A DNA stretch of 64,000 nucleotides from Embleya hyalina (GTDB taxonomy: Bacteria > Actinomycetota > Actinomycetes > Streptomycetales > Streptomycetaceae): contig NZ_BIFH01000015.1 in the NCBI RefSeq assembly GCF_003967355.1, positions 590,649-654,648 on the forward strand, in the 5' to 3' direction. The position numbers and the translations under genes are program-made. Positions 46,385 through 56,316 of the stretch are shown here, one piece after another. The notes beneath the pieces were generated by a model. That model did not search any database and had not been told where the DNA came from. It saw only the letters and a program-made list of their open reading frames with translations. Every line of letters starts with the position of its first letter. The stretch's first letter is position 1.

Positions 46385-47371
46385 TCAGCCCTCGGTCAAC
46401 CCGACGAGTTTGCCGACCGCACGGCCGAGTTCCATGTCGGTGTGCGCGCGGCGGATGTCGTCGAGGCCGTAGGTGTGGATCGGCCCGAGGCTGATCCGCC
46501 CGGCGGCGATCTCGTCGAGGTGGTGCTGCAACACGTCGGCGGGCAGGTCACCGCTCTCACCGCCGTAGGCGGTCAGCCGAACCCCCTTCGGGAGGTAGCC
46601 GATCGGATAGAAGTCGGGCACGATCCACTCGTTGGACAACATCCCGGTGAAGCACACCGTCCCGTGCACCCGGGTGGCGGCGAGGGTGTCCGGCAGGGTC
46701 GGCGTCCCGACCAACTCCAGTGCCGCGTCGACGCCTTCGGGATACAGCGCGCGTACGGCGGCGGCGACGGCACCGTCGTCGACCAGGACGTGGTCCACCC
46801 CCTGGGCCCGCAGCACCTCGACGTTTCCGGGTCGGCGCGTGGTCGCGAGCACGGTGGCGCCGATCCCCTTGGCCAACGCCGCCGCGGCCAGGCCGACGGA
46901 GGAGGTCCCGCCGCGAATCAGCAGGCTCTGCCCGGCGCGCAGGTCCAGCCCGGTGGTCAACGAGCCGTACGCCGTCTGCAACGTCTCCGGAACCGCGCCG
47001 ATCACGTCCCAGGGCAGATCCGACACGAACCCGATCACCTGGTCCACGGGTACGAGCGTGTACTGCGCATAGCCCCCGTCGTAGGTCCGCCCCATGTTGC
47101 CCATCATGGTGACCACCTGCCGCCCGACCACGAGCCCGCTCTCGGCATCGGCCGGATCCAGCGCGTCCACGACCCCGACCGCCTCGATCCCCGGCACCCG
47201 GGGGAACGTCACGCCTTCGGCCAGGCCGAGCCGGGTGTGCAGCTCCGAGCGGTTCAGCCCGAACGCCTTCACCGCGATCCGCACCCACCCCGGCCGCACC
47301 TCGGGCACGGCCGGGTCCCGCAGCACCAGGTTCTCCACCGGTCCGGGTCCGGTCAGCACCACGGCCCGCAT
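46385..47371 (-). CDS. zinc-binding-type alcohol dehydrogenase / NADPH:quinone oxidoreductase
   Basis: 329 residues from MRAVVLTGPG. The medium-chain dehydrogenase fold is shown by VRIAVKAFGLNRSELHTRLG, FPRVPGIEAVGVVDAL and the nucleotide-binding LIRGGTSSVGLAAAALAKGI (GxxSxG form). Zinc ligands of true alcohol dehydrogenases are absent, fitting the quinone oxidoreductase group. An ATG at 47395 is eight codons earlier, but GGAGGTGG lies within those codons, so the later start is preferred. It converges with the nitrilase gene (14-bp gap). Confidence 0.82.
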   Translation of the reverse strand: MRAVVLTGPGPVENLVLRDPAVPEVRPGWVRIAVKAFGLNRSELHTRLGLAEGVTFPRVPGIEAVGVVDALDPADAESGLVVGRQVVTMMGNMGRTYDGGYAQYTLVPVDQVIGFVSDLPWDVIGAVPETLQTAYGSLTTGLDLRAGQSLLIRGGTSSVGLAAAALAKGIGATVLATTRRPGNVEVLRAQGVDHVLVDDGAVAAAVRALYPEGVDAALELVGTPTLPDTLAATRVHGTVCFTGMLSNEWIVPDFYPIGYLPKGVRLTAYGGESGDLPADVLQHHLDEIAAGRISLGPIHTYGLDDIRRAHTDMELGRAVGKLVGLTEG

Positions 47372-47395
47372 CGTCGCGGCCACGTCCACCTCCAT

Positions 47396-48035
47396 GGCAA
47401 AGGATCAAGACACAACGTCGCAGGCGTAACGGGGCGCGGGGATCCCGGCATTCCGTGAGCGACGGCGCGTCGACCATGCGCCACTCGGCCGCCGGCCGGT
47501 CGACCGCCGAGCGTGCGCGGCCCCGGGTTCCGCTCGGGCGCGACCGCAGTCCGGGCGGCCGGGTATGCCCGGGCCTGTGCCGGCGCGAGGGTGTGGAGGA
47601 GGAAGCCGCGCAGGAGCATGCCGCCGCGCCCGACCCGCTCGGGCTCGACCCGACCGGCCCGGTGGCGCGGTTCGACCCGGCCGCTCTCGGTGATCGAGCA
47701 GGCGAACGCCCCGGGCGGCGGTGCGGCCGTCGCCGTCCGGGCAGCCGGATTCGTGCCCCCGGCGATGTGCGCCGCCCGCTGCCCAGCGCTCGTCCGGGCC
47801 CGGTAGGCCGGGTCACGTCGGCCGCCCCCGCGAACGGCGCACGACGAGGGCGCCGACCGTGTCGGGCGCTACGTCGTGCGCCGGGCACACCGGTACCGCG
47901 ACGACGTGCCGGACGCGCCCGCGACGCCGTGGCGTGGTGGGCGGGCGGCCCGACCGCGGGCACGGTCACGGTCGCGGGTGGAGCGGCTCGACGGGCCGGG
48001 CGACCCGATTCCGGTGCGGGACGCCCGGATCCGAC
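47396..48035. other. gene-free gap
   Basis: About 640 bp. Open frames on both strands are Arg/Pro/Gly-rich, without ribosome-binding sites or recognisable motifs. A stretch reading LSVIEQANAPGGGAAVAVRA at about 47685-47750 could be a fragment of a lost gene, but I cannot support it. Confidence 0.4.
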
Positions 48036-48332
48036 TCAGCTGAACGTGTCGCTGACCGCGTTGACGCCGGCCGTCACGAAGTGGTCGACCAGCTCGGAGA
48101 GCGAGGACGCGACCTGCGTGCCGGACAACATCACACCGGCCACGAACGCCAGGATCAGGCCCAGGAGCTTGTAGCCCTTGTGCGTGACCATGTAGAAGAG
48201 GATGAAGATGATCAGGATCGGGACCCCGACGGTCACCCCTCGACCGACACTGCTCGTCTCGGTCGCCACCGCCTGGAAGTTGACGATGGATTCGGGCGCG
48301 GCAGCGGCCACGGCGCTCAGCGACATGTGCAT
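48036..48332 (-). CDS. small membrane protein
   Basis: 98 residues with two hydrophobic helices (GVPILIIFILFYMVTH and LLGLILAFVAGVML) and a short hydrophobic N-terminal segment. The C-terminus is amphipathic (LSELVDHFVTAGVNAVSDTF). GGAGGGG precedes the ATG; a second ATG two codons on is equally possible. It is the last of three membrane-protein genes. I do not know the family; small membrane subunits of transfer or secretion systems look similar. Confidence 0.6.
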   Translation of the reverse strand: MHMSLSAVAAAAPESIVNFQAVATETSSVGRGVTVGVPILIIFILFYMVTHKGYKLLGLILAFVAGVMLSGTQVASSLSELVDHFVTAGVNAVSDTFS

Positions 48333-48428
48333 GATTCCCCTCCGGTCCCGCGGACGTCCGCCGGTCCCTGTTTGCCTTGGCGTACCCGTGATATGACGGT
48401 TCGTAAGCTACTCACGTCGCCCGCACCG

Positions 48429-49415
48429 TCACCCGCCACCGATGGGGATGGTCGCCCCGGCCATCAGGCCGGCCAACACCCAGGCCCAGCGCATGAGTCG
48501 CACCAGGGGCCATTTGGCGCTGATGATCACGATCCAGAAGCCGGCCATCAGCCACAGGCAGAAGGCCGCCATGAAACCCGCCTCATGGGAGCAGTTCACC
48601 AGGAGCCCGGCGCCGTAGTAGGCGGCCAGGCTGGCGGGAACCAGCATGATCAGGTCGGTACCGCTGAACGGCCGGGAGGGTCCGATCATGCCGCCGGGGC
48701 CGCCCGTGAACGGCGGCGGCACCCCGGGCTTGTCCGAAGTCCCGTCCTGCGTGGCGGAATCGCCCGGCCCGCCGGGAGAGTCCCCGGGCGCGGTACCGCG
48801 GCGGACGAATCGGGCCAGACCGGACACCGGACCACTCGCGGCGGCAGGTGCCGCGTCGCCGGCGCCGACCGCCTCGGCCGCGCCCGCCGCGCCCGTCCCG
48901 GCCGCCTTGGCGGACGGTCGCCACGGCAGCTTGCGCGCGGGCGGGGCCGGAGTCGCCGGGGCCGCGGGGGTGTTGTTCCGCCCCGGATCGCGGGGTTTCA
49001 TCACGTGCCGCACCGTGGGGCGCGGAGAACGGCCGGCGGCGTCGGTGCCGGGCTCGGCCGGATGTGCCCGCGCGCTCTCCGAGTACCGGGCCGAGTCGGG
49101 GCGTTCGCCGGCGCCGCGCCGCCCGGGGCGCGCGTCGGGACCGCTCCTGCGCTCCGTCGTACGCCGGGACTCGGCGGCGGCCGTCGCGTCCGCCTCGCGC
49201 TTCCGACGCTCCCGCAAGTCGCGCCGCCAGGAGGGCTCTTCGTCCTCGTGTCGAGGGCTGCGCGAGGCGCGGGCGGATCCGCGCGCGGGTTCGTCCCGGG
49301 GCGCGGGGAAGGCCGGTTCCTCGTCCTCGGGATCGGAGAGATGACGCCATCGCCGCAGGTCGCCGAGCCGAAGTCCGCGCGCCTCGGGGGGCGGTGGCGG
49401 TTCGTAGCCGCTCAT
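48429..49415 (-). CDS. membrane protein with long disordered cytoplasmic region
   Basis: 328 residues. The first ~230 are charged and Pro/Ala/Arg-rich (RHEDEEPSWRRDLRERRKRE and similar) and probably disordered. The C-terminal ~90 form three helices (LIMLVPASLAAYYGAGLLV, FMAAFCLWLMAGFWIVIIS, WVLAGLMAGATIPIG). It starts 3 bp after the stop of the upstream small membrane protein, so the two are one transcript. Function unknown. Confidence 0.6.
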   Translation of the reverse strand: MSGYEPPPPPEARGLRLGDLRRWRHLSDPEDEEPAFPAPRDEPARGSARASRSPRHEDEEPSWRRDLRERRKREADATAAAESRRTTERRSGPDARPGRRGAGERPDSARYSESARAHPAEPGTDAAGRSPRPTVRHVMKPRDPGRNNTPAAPATPAPPARKLPWRPSAKAAGTGAAGAAEAVGAGDAAPAAASGPVSGLARFVRRGTAPGDSPGGPGDSATQDGTSDKPGVPPPFTGGPGGMIGPSRPFSGTDLIMLVPASLAAYYGAGLLVNCSHEAGFMAAFCLWLMAGFWIVIISAKWPLVRLMRWAWVLAGLMAGATIPIGGG

Positions 49416-49418
49416 CGC

Positions 49419-49691
49419 CTATCCACCTCCCGACTGACGTGGGCACGGCTTGCAGGACCGGCTGTGCCGGTATGCCGCCAGTATCCACGGCACCGCGATC
49501 GCGATGGCGAAGAACTCGCCGTCTCGGGCCCGGCCGCGGACGTGCAGAACGACCGCGAACAACGCGGCGGTTCCCAGGATGAGCATGGTCAGCGCGTTGG
49601 AGTGCACGATGCGCAGGGCCAGCCAGTTCGCGGACGAGGTCCGGGTCTTGACCGTGCGTTCCTTGAACTTCTTGCGCCAGTCGTCGGCCAT
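49419..49691 (-). CDS. small membrane protein
   Basis: 90 residues: a basic N-terminus (MADDWRKKFKERTVKTR), two hydrophobic segments (LTMLILGTAALFAVVLHV and FFAIAIAVPWILAAY) and a short tail with CKPC. ATG at 49691 is preferred to one 11 codons upstream. It heads the three-gene membrane operon. Family not recognised. Confidence 0.6.
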   Translation of the reverse strand: MADDWRKKFKERTVKTRTSSANWLALRIVHSNALTMLILGTAALFAVVLHVRGRARDGEFFAIAIAVPWILAAYRHSRSCKPCPRQSGGG

Positions 49692-50179
49692 CAGGGCCTC
49701 CGGGACCCGGAGCCGGCGGTCCACGAAAGAATCGCGAAAGCGCCGGTGGACGGCCCGAGCGGGAACGGACCGGTTCCGGTCGGTCGATCGGCGAAATACG
49801 AAGCGCGGGGCGGCCGTCGGTCACCGTCGCCGATGCCGTGTGCCACCCGGGAGGGCCAGGACATACGCGGACTCCTCTCGTCCGGTGTCACATCGCGCCC
49901 GTCGACCGGAGCCACAGCGACCCGGCGGCGGAGCTCACGGTGGTGAGATGCCGGCTCCACTCCTCTTTCCGCAGGCCGCGCCCATGGCGCGGCAAACCGT
50001 TACGTTCCATTTGACCTTGTTCAGTGTGGCCAGTGGGCGGGACAGCGTCAAGGGGCGACCGCTCGGCTGCATTGCGTAGCCCACGCGCCCGCCCCTATGA
50101 GGCATTCCCTTGCACTCTAAGGGCTCTGACGATGCGTCAGATCCCCTGCCGATGATCTTCGGCCACTGTTGAAACGCCG
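49692..50179. other. gene-free gap
   Basis: Nearly 490 bp upstream of the small-membrane-protein operon and downstream of the pirin gene. It presumably contains the operon promoter. I see no gene, repeat or strong hairpin. Confidence 0.5.
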
Positions 50180-51136
50180 TCAGATCCGGTCCGCCGGAAT
50201 CCGGCCCATGCGACCGGCCTTGAAGTCGTCGAACGCCTGCGCCAATTCCGCGTGGGTGTTCATCACGAACGGGCCATACCAGGCCACTTCCTCCCCGATC
50301 GGCTGCCCGCCGAGAACGATCACCTCGAGGTTGGGCTTGTTCGAATCCTGGCGTGCGTCCGCCTGGAGGTCGATCGTGTCCCCGGCGCCCAGGACCGCGA
50401 GCCGGCCGGTTTCGATCGGTCGCCGATCGGTTCCGACGGTCCCGGAACCGGAAAGGACGTACACCAGCGCGTTGTAATCCTTGCGCCACGGCAGCGAAAG
50501 TCGCGCGCCCGGGTTCAGCGAGGCGTGCAGCAGGGTGATCGGGGTGTGCGTGATGCCCGGACCGTCGAAGCCGCCGACGGAGCCGGCGATCAGCCGGACC
50601 AGGGCGCCGCCGTCGTCCGAGGCGAGCAGCTTGACGTCGCCCGCGCGGATGTCCTGGTAGCGCGGGTCGCTCATCTTCTGCACGGACGGCAGGTTGACCC
50701 ACAGCTGGATGCCGTGGAAGAGCCCGCCGCTGGTCACCAGCGCCTCCGGCGGCGCCTCGATGTGCAGCAGACCGGAGCCGGCCGTCATCCACTGGGTGTC
50801 GCCGTCGGTGATCACGCCACCACCGCCGGCGGAGTCCTGGTGGACGAACTCGCCGTCCAGGAGATAGGTGACCGTCTCGAACCCCCGGTGCGGGTGCCAC
50901 GGGGTGCCCTTGGGCTCGCCCGGCGCGTACTCCACCTCGCCCATCTGATCCATCATGATGAACGGGTCGAGGTAGGTCTGGTTGACGCCCGCGAAGGCGC
51001 GCCGCACGGGGAAGCCCTCACCCTCGACGCCGCTCGGGGCGGTGGTGACGGCGAGTACGGGACGCGGGCGGGCATCGAGTGCGGGCTCCGGCAGACGCGG
51101 CAGAGCCAGCGGGTTGGCAACGGTGACGGCGGGCAT
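50180..51136 (-). CDS. pirin family protein
   Basis: 318 residues. The two cupin domains are shown by TYLDPFIMMDQMGEVEYAPG and the metal-binding PWHPHRGFETVTYLLDGEF (His-x-His-Arg), then DTQWMTAGSGLLHIEAPPEA, with a C-terminal pirin domain (LVYVLSGSGTV). Pirins act as quercetinase-like dioxygenases or as iron-dependent regulators. The start MPAVTVANP follows CGAGGAG, so the earlier ATG at 51184 is unlikely. Its upstream region is bordered by the second repeat array. Confidence 0.88.
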   Translation of the reverse strand: MPAVTVANPLALPRLPEPALDARPRPVLAVTTAPSGVEGEGFPVRRAFAGVNQTYLDPFIMMDQMGEVEYAPGEPKGTPWHPHRGFETVTYLLDGEFVHQDSAGGGGVITDGDTQWMTAGSGLLHIEAPPEALVTSGGLFHGIQLWVNLPSVQKMSDPRYQDIRAGDVKLLASDDGGALVRLIAGSVGGFDGPGITHTPITLLHASLNPGARLSLPWRKDYNALVYVLSGSGTVGTDRRPIETGRLAVLGAGDTIDLQADARQDSNKPNLEVIVLGGQPIGEEVAWYGPFVMNTHAELAQAFDDFKAGRMGRIPADRI

Positions 51137-51279
51137 GGCCTGCTCCTCGAGACGAGTACGGTCCGGCTTTCCCGGTCCTTGCACGGCTCAACAGTAGTTG
51201 CCCGCTCAACATTCCCCGCGCGGAGGGTTCGACATCACCCCCTCACCCAGGGAGCCCACCCCTCCCGAAAAGTCCCTGC

Positions 51280-51920
51280 CTCGGCCGCGTAGCGGACGCG
51301 CATCACGGCGCAGCGCGCCGACCGACCGCGGCTGCGGAGCAGACGTGCGTCCCACGCACCCAATGCGTCCCTGCCGCCGCCACGACGGGCGCCGCTCCGT
51401 CTCAGCCCGGGCCGCGTAGCGGCCGCGCATCACGGCGCAGCGCGCCGACCGACCGCGGCTGCGGAGCAGACGTGCGCCCCCACGCACCCAATGCGCCCCT
51501 GCCGCAGCCACGACGGGCGCCGCTCCGTCTCAGCCCGGGCCGCGTAGCGGACGCGCGTCGCTCACGCACCCGAGCGGTGTTCGTCTTGGCGGCGGCAGGA
51601 GCGCATTGGGGTGCACGTCTGCTTCGCAGCCGCGGTCGGTCGACGCGCTGCGCCGTGATGCGCGTCCGCTACGCGGCCCGGGACTGGGACTAGGTGGCGT
51701 CCGTCGTAGCGGCGAGGGTGCGTTGGGGTGCACGTCTGCTTCGCAGCCGCGGTCGGTCGACGCGCTGCGCCGTGGTGCGCGTCCGCTACGCGGCCCGGGA
51801 CTGGGACTGGGTGGCGTCCGTCGTGGCGGCGAGGGTGCATTGGGCTGCGCGTCTGCTCCGCAGCCGGGATCGGTCGACGCGCTGCGCCGTGATGCGCGTC
51901 CGCTACGCGGCCCGGGGCTG
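51280..51920. repeat. inverted array of ~117-127-bp repeats (locus 2)
   Basis: Two units plus a part in inverse orientation (CACGGCGCAG at 51304 and 51431, period 127) are followed by three forward units (GTCGACGCGCTGCGCC at 51639, 51756 and 51873, period 117). They are clearly homologous to locus 1 (4006-5111) but arranged tail-to-tail where locus 1 is head-to-head. The 4-3-4 dyads are conserved, and one has a changed loop with intact stem (CTGC-TTC-GCAG). As at locus 1, the array separates the 5' end of one minus-strand gene from the 3' end of another. No gene is supported in 51137-52006. Confidence 0.9.
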
Positions 51921-52006
51921 GGGTGGGGCCGGTGCGTGGTGTTGTGCGGCAGGCGACGGGGGCGGGCGCGGCGTGGTCGCCTGCCGGTGGCCGGCTCGGT
52001 TCGGGT

Positions 52007-53251
52007 TCAGGCCGGGAGGGCTCGGTTCACGCTGGGGAGGGCTCGGCCGCCGGCGAGGCGGGCGAGGGTGGTGTCCACCGAGTCCGGGGACAGGATCTGG
52101 TCCAGGGCCATGAACGCGCAGCCCGTGAGGCCCGCGGCCTCGCCCAATACGCTCGGCACGATGCGCAGTTCGCGTGTGGCCACCGCCGTGGATCGCCGGT
52201 AGACCACCTCGCGGACGCCGGCCAGCAGCGGATCGCCCGCGTCGGCGAGGTCGCCGCCCAGTACGACCACCGCCGGATTCAGCACGTTGACCACGCTCGC
52301 CAGCACCTCGCCGAGCATCCGTCCCGACTCGCGCACCAGCCGCACCGCCTCGGGCTGGCCGGCCGCCGCCAGGGCCACCACGTCGCGCACGCTGGAGACC
52401 TCGCGGCCGTCCGGGAAGCGCGCCCCGTGGGCGGCCAGCGTCTCGATCAAGTGCCGCCCGCTGGCCAGGACTTCGAGGCAATCCACGTTGCCGCACCAGC
52501 AGCGCACACCGGTGCCGCCGGCGACCGGGATGTGGCCGATCTCGCCGGCCGCGCCGAGTGCGCCCCGGTAGACCTTGCCGTCGGCCACTATTCCGGCGCC
52601 GATGCCCGTGGACGCCTTGACGAAGACCAGGTCGCCCGCGTCGGCCCGGGCCCGGTACTCGCCGAGCGCCATCACGTTCACGTCGTTGTCCACGTACACC
52701 GGTACCGGCAACCGGCGTTGCAGGGTCGGCGCTATCGCCACCCCGTCCCAACCCGGCAGCGTCGGCGCGCCCGCCGCGCGCCCGGTGTCCAGTTCGACCG
52801 GCCCGGGCACGGCGACCCCGACCCCGCGCACGCGTGCCGGGTCGAACCCCTCTTCCGCGAGCATCGTGTCGATCCAGTCCGGCAGTCCGGTGAGCACCGC
52901 GTCGGGGCCGCCCTGCGCGGCCATTCGGGTCTCCCGGCTGGCCAGCACCCGGCCGGTCAGATCGCAGACCGCGAGTTGGCCTCGGCTGCTGCCGAGCGAG
53001 GCGGCCAGTACCAGGCCGCCCTGGGGGTTGAGTTCGAGGCGGATCGGGGGGCGGCCGCCGGTGGACACGCCGTCGGCGCGTTCGGCGAGCAGTCCGGCGT
53101 CCACCAGTTCGTCGATCCGGGCCGCCACGGCGGATCGGGACAGCCCGGTGAGCCGGGCGACGTCCGCCCGGGTCTCGGCATCACCGTCACGCACCAGGCG
53201 AAGGACCTCGCCTGCACTGCTGTGCGGGATGGGATTCGCGCGTCGGGCCAT
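52007..53251 (-). CDS. ROK-family transcriptional regulator
   Basis: 414 residues. The N-terminal winged helix is at about 10-75 (ADVARLTGLSRSAVAARIDE, then ADGVSTGGRPP). The ROK sugar-kinase-like domain follows with VGVAVPGPVELDTG, YVDNDVNVMALGEYR, the zinc motif CWCGNVDCLEVLASG and LNPAVVVLGGDLA. It is divergent from the Entner-Doudoroff operon and is the likely sugar-responsive repressor of that operon, probably acting at the palindrome at 53326. Confidence 0.88.
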   Translation of the reverse strand: MARRANPIPHSSAGEVLRLVRDGDAETRADVARLTGLSRSAVAARIDELVDAGLLAERADGVSTGGRPPIRLELNPQGGLVLAASLGSSRGQLAVCDLTGRVLASRETRMAAQGGPDAVLTGLPDWIDTMLAEEGFDPARVRGVGVAVPGPVELDTGRAAGAPTLPGWDGVAIAPTLQRRLPVPVYVDNDVNVMALGEYRARADAGDLVFVKASTGIGAGIVADGKVYRGALGAAGEIGHIPVAGGTGVRCWCGNVDCLEVLASGRHLIETLAAHGARFPDGREVSSVRDVVALAAAGQPEAVRLVRESGRMLGEVLASVVNVLNPAVVVLGGDLADAGDPLLAGVREVVYRRSTAVATRELRIVPSVLGEAAGLTGCAFMALDQILSPDSVDTTLARLAGGRALPSVNRALPA

Positions 53252-53325
53252 GCCGTCCAGTGAACCAGGGCGGCTTTCCCTCGGTCAAAGCCCTAAGTTC
53301 ACTACTTCGACACCCGAGCGTCACT

Positions 53326-53349
53326 CTTTTGCTTGCCAAGAAGCAAAAG
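53326..53349. promoter_or_regulatory. candidate operator upstream of edd
   Basis: CTTTTGCTT-N6-AAGCAAAAG, a perfect 9-bp inverted repeat and conspicuously AT-rich, lies 62 bp before the edd start in the region shared with the divergent ROK gene. Likely binding site for the ROK regulator. Confidence 0.6.
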
Positions 53350-53410
53350 TACCCCTAGTTTGGTACCCGAACCGGCAGAGCCAGCCGAAGACAGCAGGGG
53401 CACGAAGATC

Positions 53411-55300
53411 GTGAGCGAGCAGAGGATCCACCCGACGGTGGCCGCAGTGACGGAGCGCATCGCGCGCCGCAGTGCCGCCACGCGTTCCGCGTACCTGGAA
53501 CGGATCCGAGCGGCGGCCTCCGAGAAGCCCGCCCGCGGTCAGCTCGGCTGCGCCAACTTCGCCCACGGCTTCGCCGCCTGCTCGCCGAGCGAGAAGCTGG
53601 GCCTGCGCGGCACCGGCCCGCAGGGCCCGGTCAAGCCGAACGTCGCGATCGTCTCCTCGTACAACGACATGCTCTCCGCGCACCAGCCGCTGCGGACCTA
53701 CCCCGAGCAGCTCAAGGCCGCGGTCGCCGCGGCCGGCGGTGTGGCCCAGTTCGCCGGCGGCGTACCCGCCATGTGCGACGGGATCACCCAGGGCCGCGCG
53801 GGCATGGAGCTGTCCCTGTTCAGCCGCGACGTGGTCGCGATGGCCGCCGCGGTGGCGCTCGCGCACGACATGTTCGACGGCGCGCTGATGCTGGGCGTGT
53901 GCGACAAGATCGTCCCCGGCCTGGTGATCGGGGCGCTGTCGTTCGGACACCTGCCGACGATCTTCGTGCCCGCCGGTCCAATGTCCTCGGGCCTGCCGAA
54001 CAAGGAGAAGGCCCGGGTCCGGCAGCGCTTCGCCGAGGGCAAGGTCTCCCGCGAGGAACTGCTCGACGCCGAGGCCGGCGCCTACCACGGCATCGGCACC
54101 TGCACCTTCTACGGCACCGCGAACACGAACCAGCTGGTGATGGAGGTGCTCGGCCTGCACCTGCCGGGCGCCAGCTTCGTGCACCCCGACCAGCCGCTGC
54201 GCAAGGCGCTGACCGACGAGGCGGGCCGCCGGGTCGCGGCCACCACCTCGCTCGGCGACCCGACCTCGCTGGTCCGCGACTACACGCCGATCGGCGAGGT
54301 GCTGGACGAGAAGGCCTGGGTCAACGCGGTCGTCGCGCTGCTGGCCACCGGCGGCTCCACCAACCACACGCTGCACCTGGTCGCGATGGCCGCCGCCGCC
54401 GGGATCACGCTCACCTGGGACGACTTCGCCGAGTTGTCCACGGCGGTGCCGCTGCTGACCCGGATGTACCCGAACGGTCCGGCGGACATCAACCACTTCC
54501 ACGCCGCGGGCGGCACCGCGTTCCTGATCGGCACGCTGCTCGACGGCGGGCTGCTCAACGAGGACGTGCGCACCGTGGCCGGCGACGGGCTCGCCCGCTA
54601 CCGCCGCGAGCCGCAGCTCACCGACGACGGCTCGATCGTGTGGGTGGACGGCCCGACGGAGAGCCTGGACCTGGACGTACTGCGGCCCTACGACAAGCCG
54701 TTCGCGCCCGACGGCGGACTGCGCATGTTGCACGGCGACCTCGGTCGCGCGGTGATCAAGGTGTCCGCGGTCGACCCGTCGCACCACGTGGTGCGCGCGC
54801 CCGCGCGGGTGTTCGACGGACAGGCCGATTTCCTGGCCGCGTTCGAGCGCGACGAGTTGAACCACGACCTGATCGCGGTGCTGCGCTACCAGGGTCCGCG
54901 CGCCAACGGCATGCCGGAGTTGCACAAGCTGATCCCCGCGCTCGGCGTGCTCCAGGACCGGGGCCACCACGTGGCGCTGGTCACCGACGGCCGGCTCTCC
55001 GGCGCGTCCGGCAAGATCCCGGCGGCGATCCACTGCACCCCCGAGGCGGCGGTCGGCGGCCCGATCGCGCTGATCCGCAACGGCGACATCGTGACCGTGG
55101 ACGCGGTCGCGGGGACGCTGACCACCGAGGCCGACCTGAGCGGACGGCGGCCCGAGGGCGCGGCCCCGACCGACGCCGAATGGGTCGGCACCGGGCGCGA
55201 GTTGTTCACCGCGCTGCGGGCCGGGGTGGGCCCCGCCGACCTGGGTGCGGGCGTGTTCGGCGCGGTCGCGACCGCGGCTTTCGACGGAGCGAGCGCGTGA
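53411..55300 (+). CDS. edd: 6-phosphogluconate dehydratase
   Basis: 629 residues from GTG at 53411. IlvD/Edd-family signatures are seen: [72 protein letters not shown] and the C-terminal [18 protein letters not shown]. It holds the 4Fe-4S cluster cysteines of the family and converts 6-phosphogluconate to KDPG. An open frame extends to 53333, but those codons overlap the operator palindrome, so the later GTG is preferred. First gene of edd-glk-eda. Confidence 0.93.
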   Translation: MSEQRIHPTVAAVTERIARRSAATRSAYLERIRAAASEKPARGQLGCANFAHGFAACSPSEKLGLRGTGPQGPVKPNVAIVSSYNDMLSAHQPLRTYPEQLKAAVAAAGGVAQFAGGVPAMCDGITQGRAGMELSLFSRDVVAMAAAVALAHDMFDGALMLGVCDKIVPGLVIGALSFGHLPTIFVPAGPMSSGLPNKEKARVRQRFAEGKVSREELLDAEAGAYHGIGTCTFYGTANTNQLVMEVLGLHLPGASFVHPDQPLRKALTDEAGRRVAATTSLGDPTSLVRDYTPIGEVLDEKAWVNAVVALLATGGSTNHTLHLVAMAAAAGITLTWDDFAELSTAVPLLTRMYPNGPADINHFHAAGGTAFLIGTLLDGGLLNEDVRTVAGDGLARYRREPQLTDDGSIVWVDGPTESLDLDVLRPYDKPFAPDGGLRMLHGDLGRAVIKVSAVDPSHHVVRAPARVFDGQADFLAAFERDELNHDLIAVLRYQGPRANGMPELHKLIPALGVLQDRGHHVALVTDGRLSGASGKIPAAIHCTPEAAVGGPIALIRNGDIVTVDAVAGTLTTEADLSGRRPEGAAPTDAEWVGTGRELFTALRAGVGPADLGAGVFGAVATAAFDGASA

Positions 55301-56316
55301 ACCCGACCGTGGCCCCACCGACTCCCGACCGCCCGTGGCTGGTCGCCGACATCGGCGGCACCAACGCGCGCTTCGCCGTGCTCACCGAGCCCGGCGGCCG
55401 ACCCGAGCACGTGCTCGGGCTGCGCAGCGAGGACCACGTGGACCTGGCCGCGGCGATCGAGGACTACCTGGACCGCTCCGGCGCGGCCCGGCCGAGCGCG
55501 ATCTGCGCGGCGGTCGCGGGCCCCGTGCACGGCGACCGGTTCCGGCTGACCAACGGCGCGTGGGTGTTGTCCATCGCGGAGACCCGGGTCAAGCTCGGCG
55601 TGCCGGACCTGTACCTGATCAACGACTTCGAGGCGCTGGCCCTGTCGCTGCCGCACCTGGCCGGCGACGACCTGATCATGGTCGGCGACCGACTCCCCGA
55701 CCCGACGCTGCCGATGGCCGTACTCGGCCCCGGCACCGGACTCGGCGTGGCCGGCCTGGTGCCGATCCCGGGCGGCGGCTGGGTGCCGCTGCCGGGCGAG
55801 GGTGGGCACGTCCTGCTGCGCCCGGCGCACGGCCCCGACGCCGCGGCCCTGGAGGTGCTGCGCGACGAGCGCGGCGGCCTGGGCACGGTGACCGCCGAAC
55901 ACGTGCTGTCCGGCCCGGGCCTGTGCCGGCTGCACCGCTGCACGGCGGCGGTGCACGGGGTCGCGGCCGAGGCGCTGAGCCCGGCCGACATCTCGGCCCG
56001 CGCGCTCGACGGCTCCGACAAGGTGTGCGTCGCGACGGTCGAGACCTTCTGCCGACTGCTCGGCACGTTCGCCGGTGGGGTGGCCCTGACGATGGGCGCT
56101 CGCGGCGGTGTCTTCCTGGCCGGGGGCATCCTGCCCCGGATCACCGAGATGCTGCTGGAGAGCGAGTTCCGGATGGGCTTCGAGACCAACCCGACGATGG
56201 CGCCGTACCTGCACCGCATCTCCACCGCGCTCGTGGTGGCCCCGCATCCGGCTCTGCGCGGCGCGTCCGCGTGGCTGGAAGCGCGCAGCACTCGAACCAT
56301 GGAGGTGGCGGCGTGA
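55297..56316 (+). CDS. glk: glucokinase (bacterial Glk type)
   Basis: 339 residues. ATP-binding [15 protein letters not shown], the catalytic [11 protein letters not shown] region, [16 protein letters not shown] and the [10 protein letters not shown] motif mark the proteobacterial-type Glk family (not the ROK-type glucokinase usual in Streptomyces). It makes glucose 6-phosphate. GTG overlaps the edd stop by four bases. Confidence 0.9.
   Translation: MNPTVAPPTPDRPWLVADIGGTNARFAVLTEPGGRPEHVLGLRSEDHVDLAAAIEDYLDRSGAARPSAICAAVAGPVHGDRFRLTNGAWVLSIAETRVKLGVPDLYLINDFEALALSLPHLAGDDLIMVGDRLPDPTLPMAVLGPGTGLGVAGLVPIPGGGWVPLPGEGGHVLLRPAHGPDAAALEVLRDERGGLGTVTAEHVLSGPGLCRLHRCTAAVHGVAAEALSPADISARALDGSDKVCVATVETFCRLLGTFAGGVALTMGARGGVFLAGGILPRITEMLLESEFRMGFETNPTMAPYLHRISTALVVAPHPALRGASAWLEARSTRTMEVAA

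Noticed and set aside
47456..48035. Possible gene between the quinone reductase and the small membrane protein
   Set aside because: Frames on both strands are Arg/Pro-rich with no motif or ribosome-binding site.
53333..53410. N-terminal extension of Edd
   Set aside because: It overlaps the palindromic operator and adds residues not found in the family; GTG at 53411 fits better.
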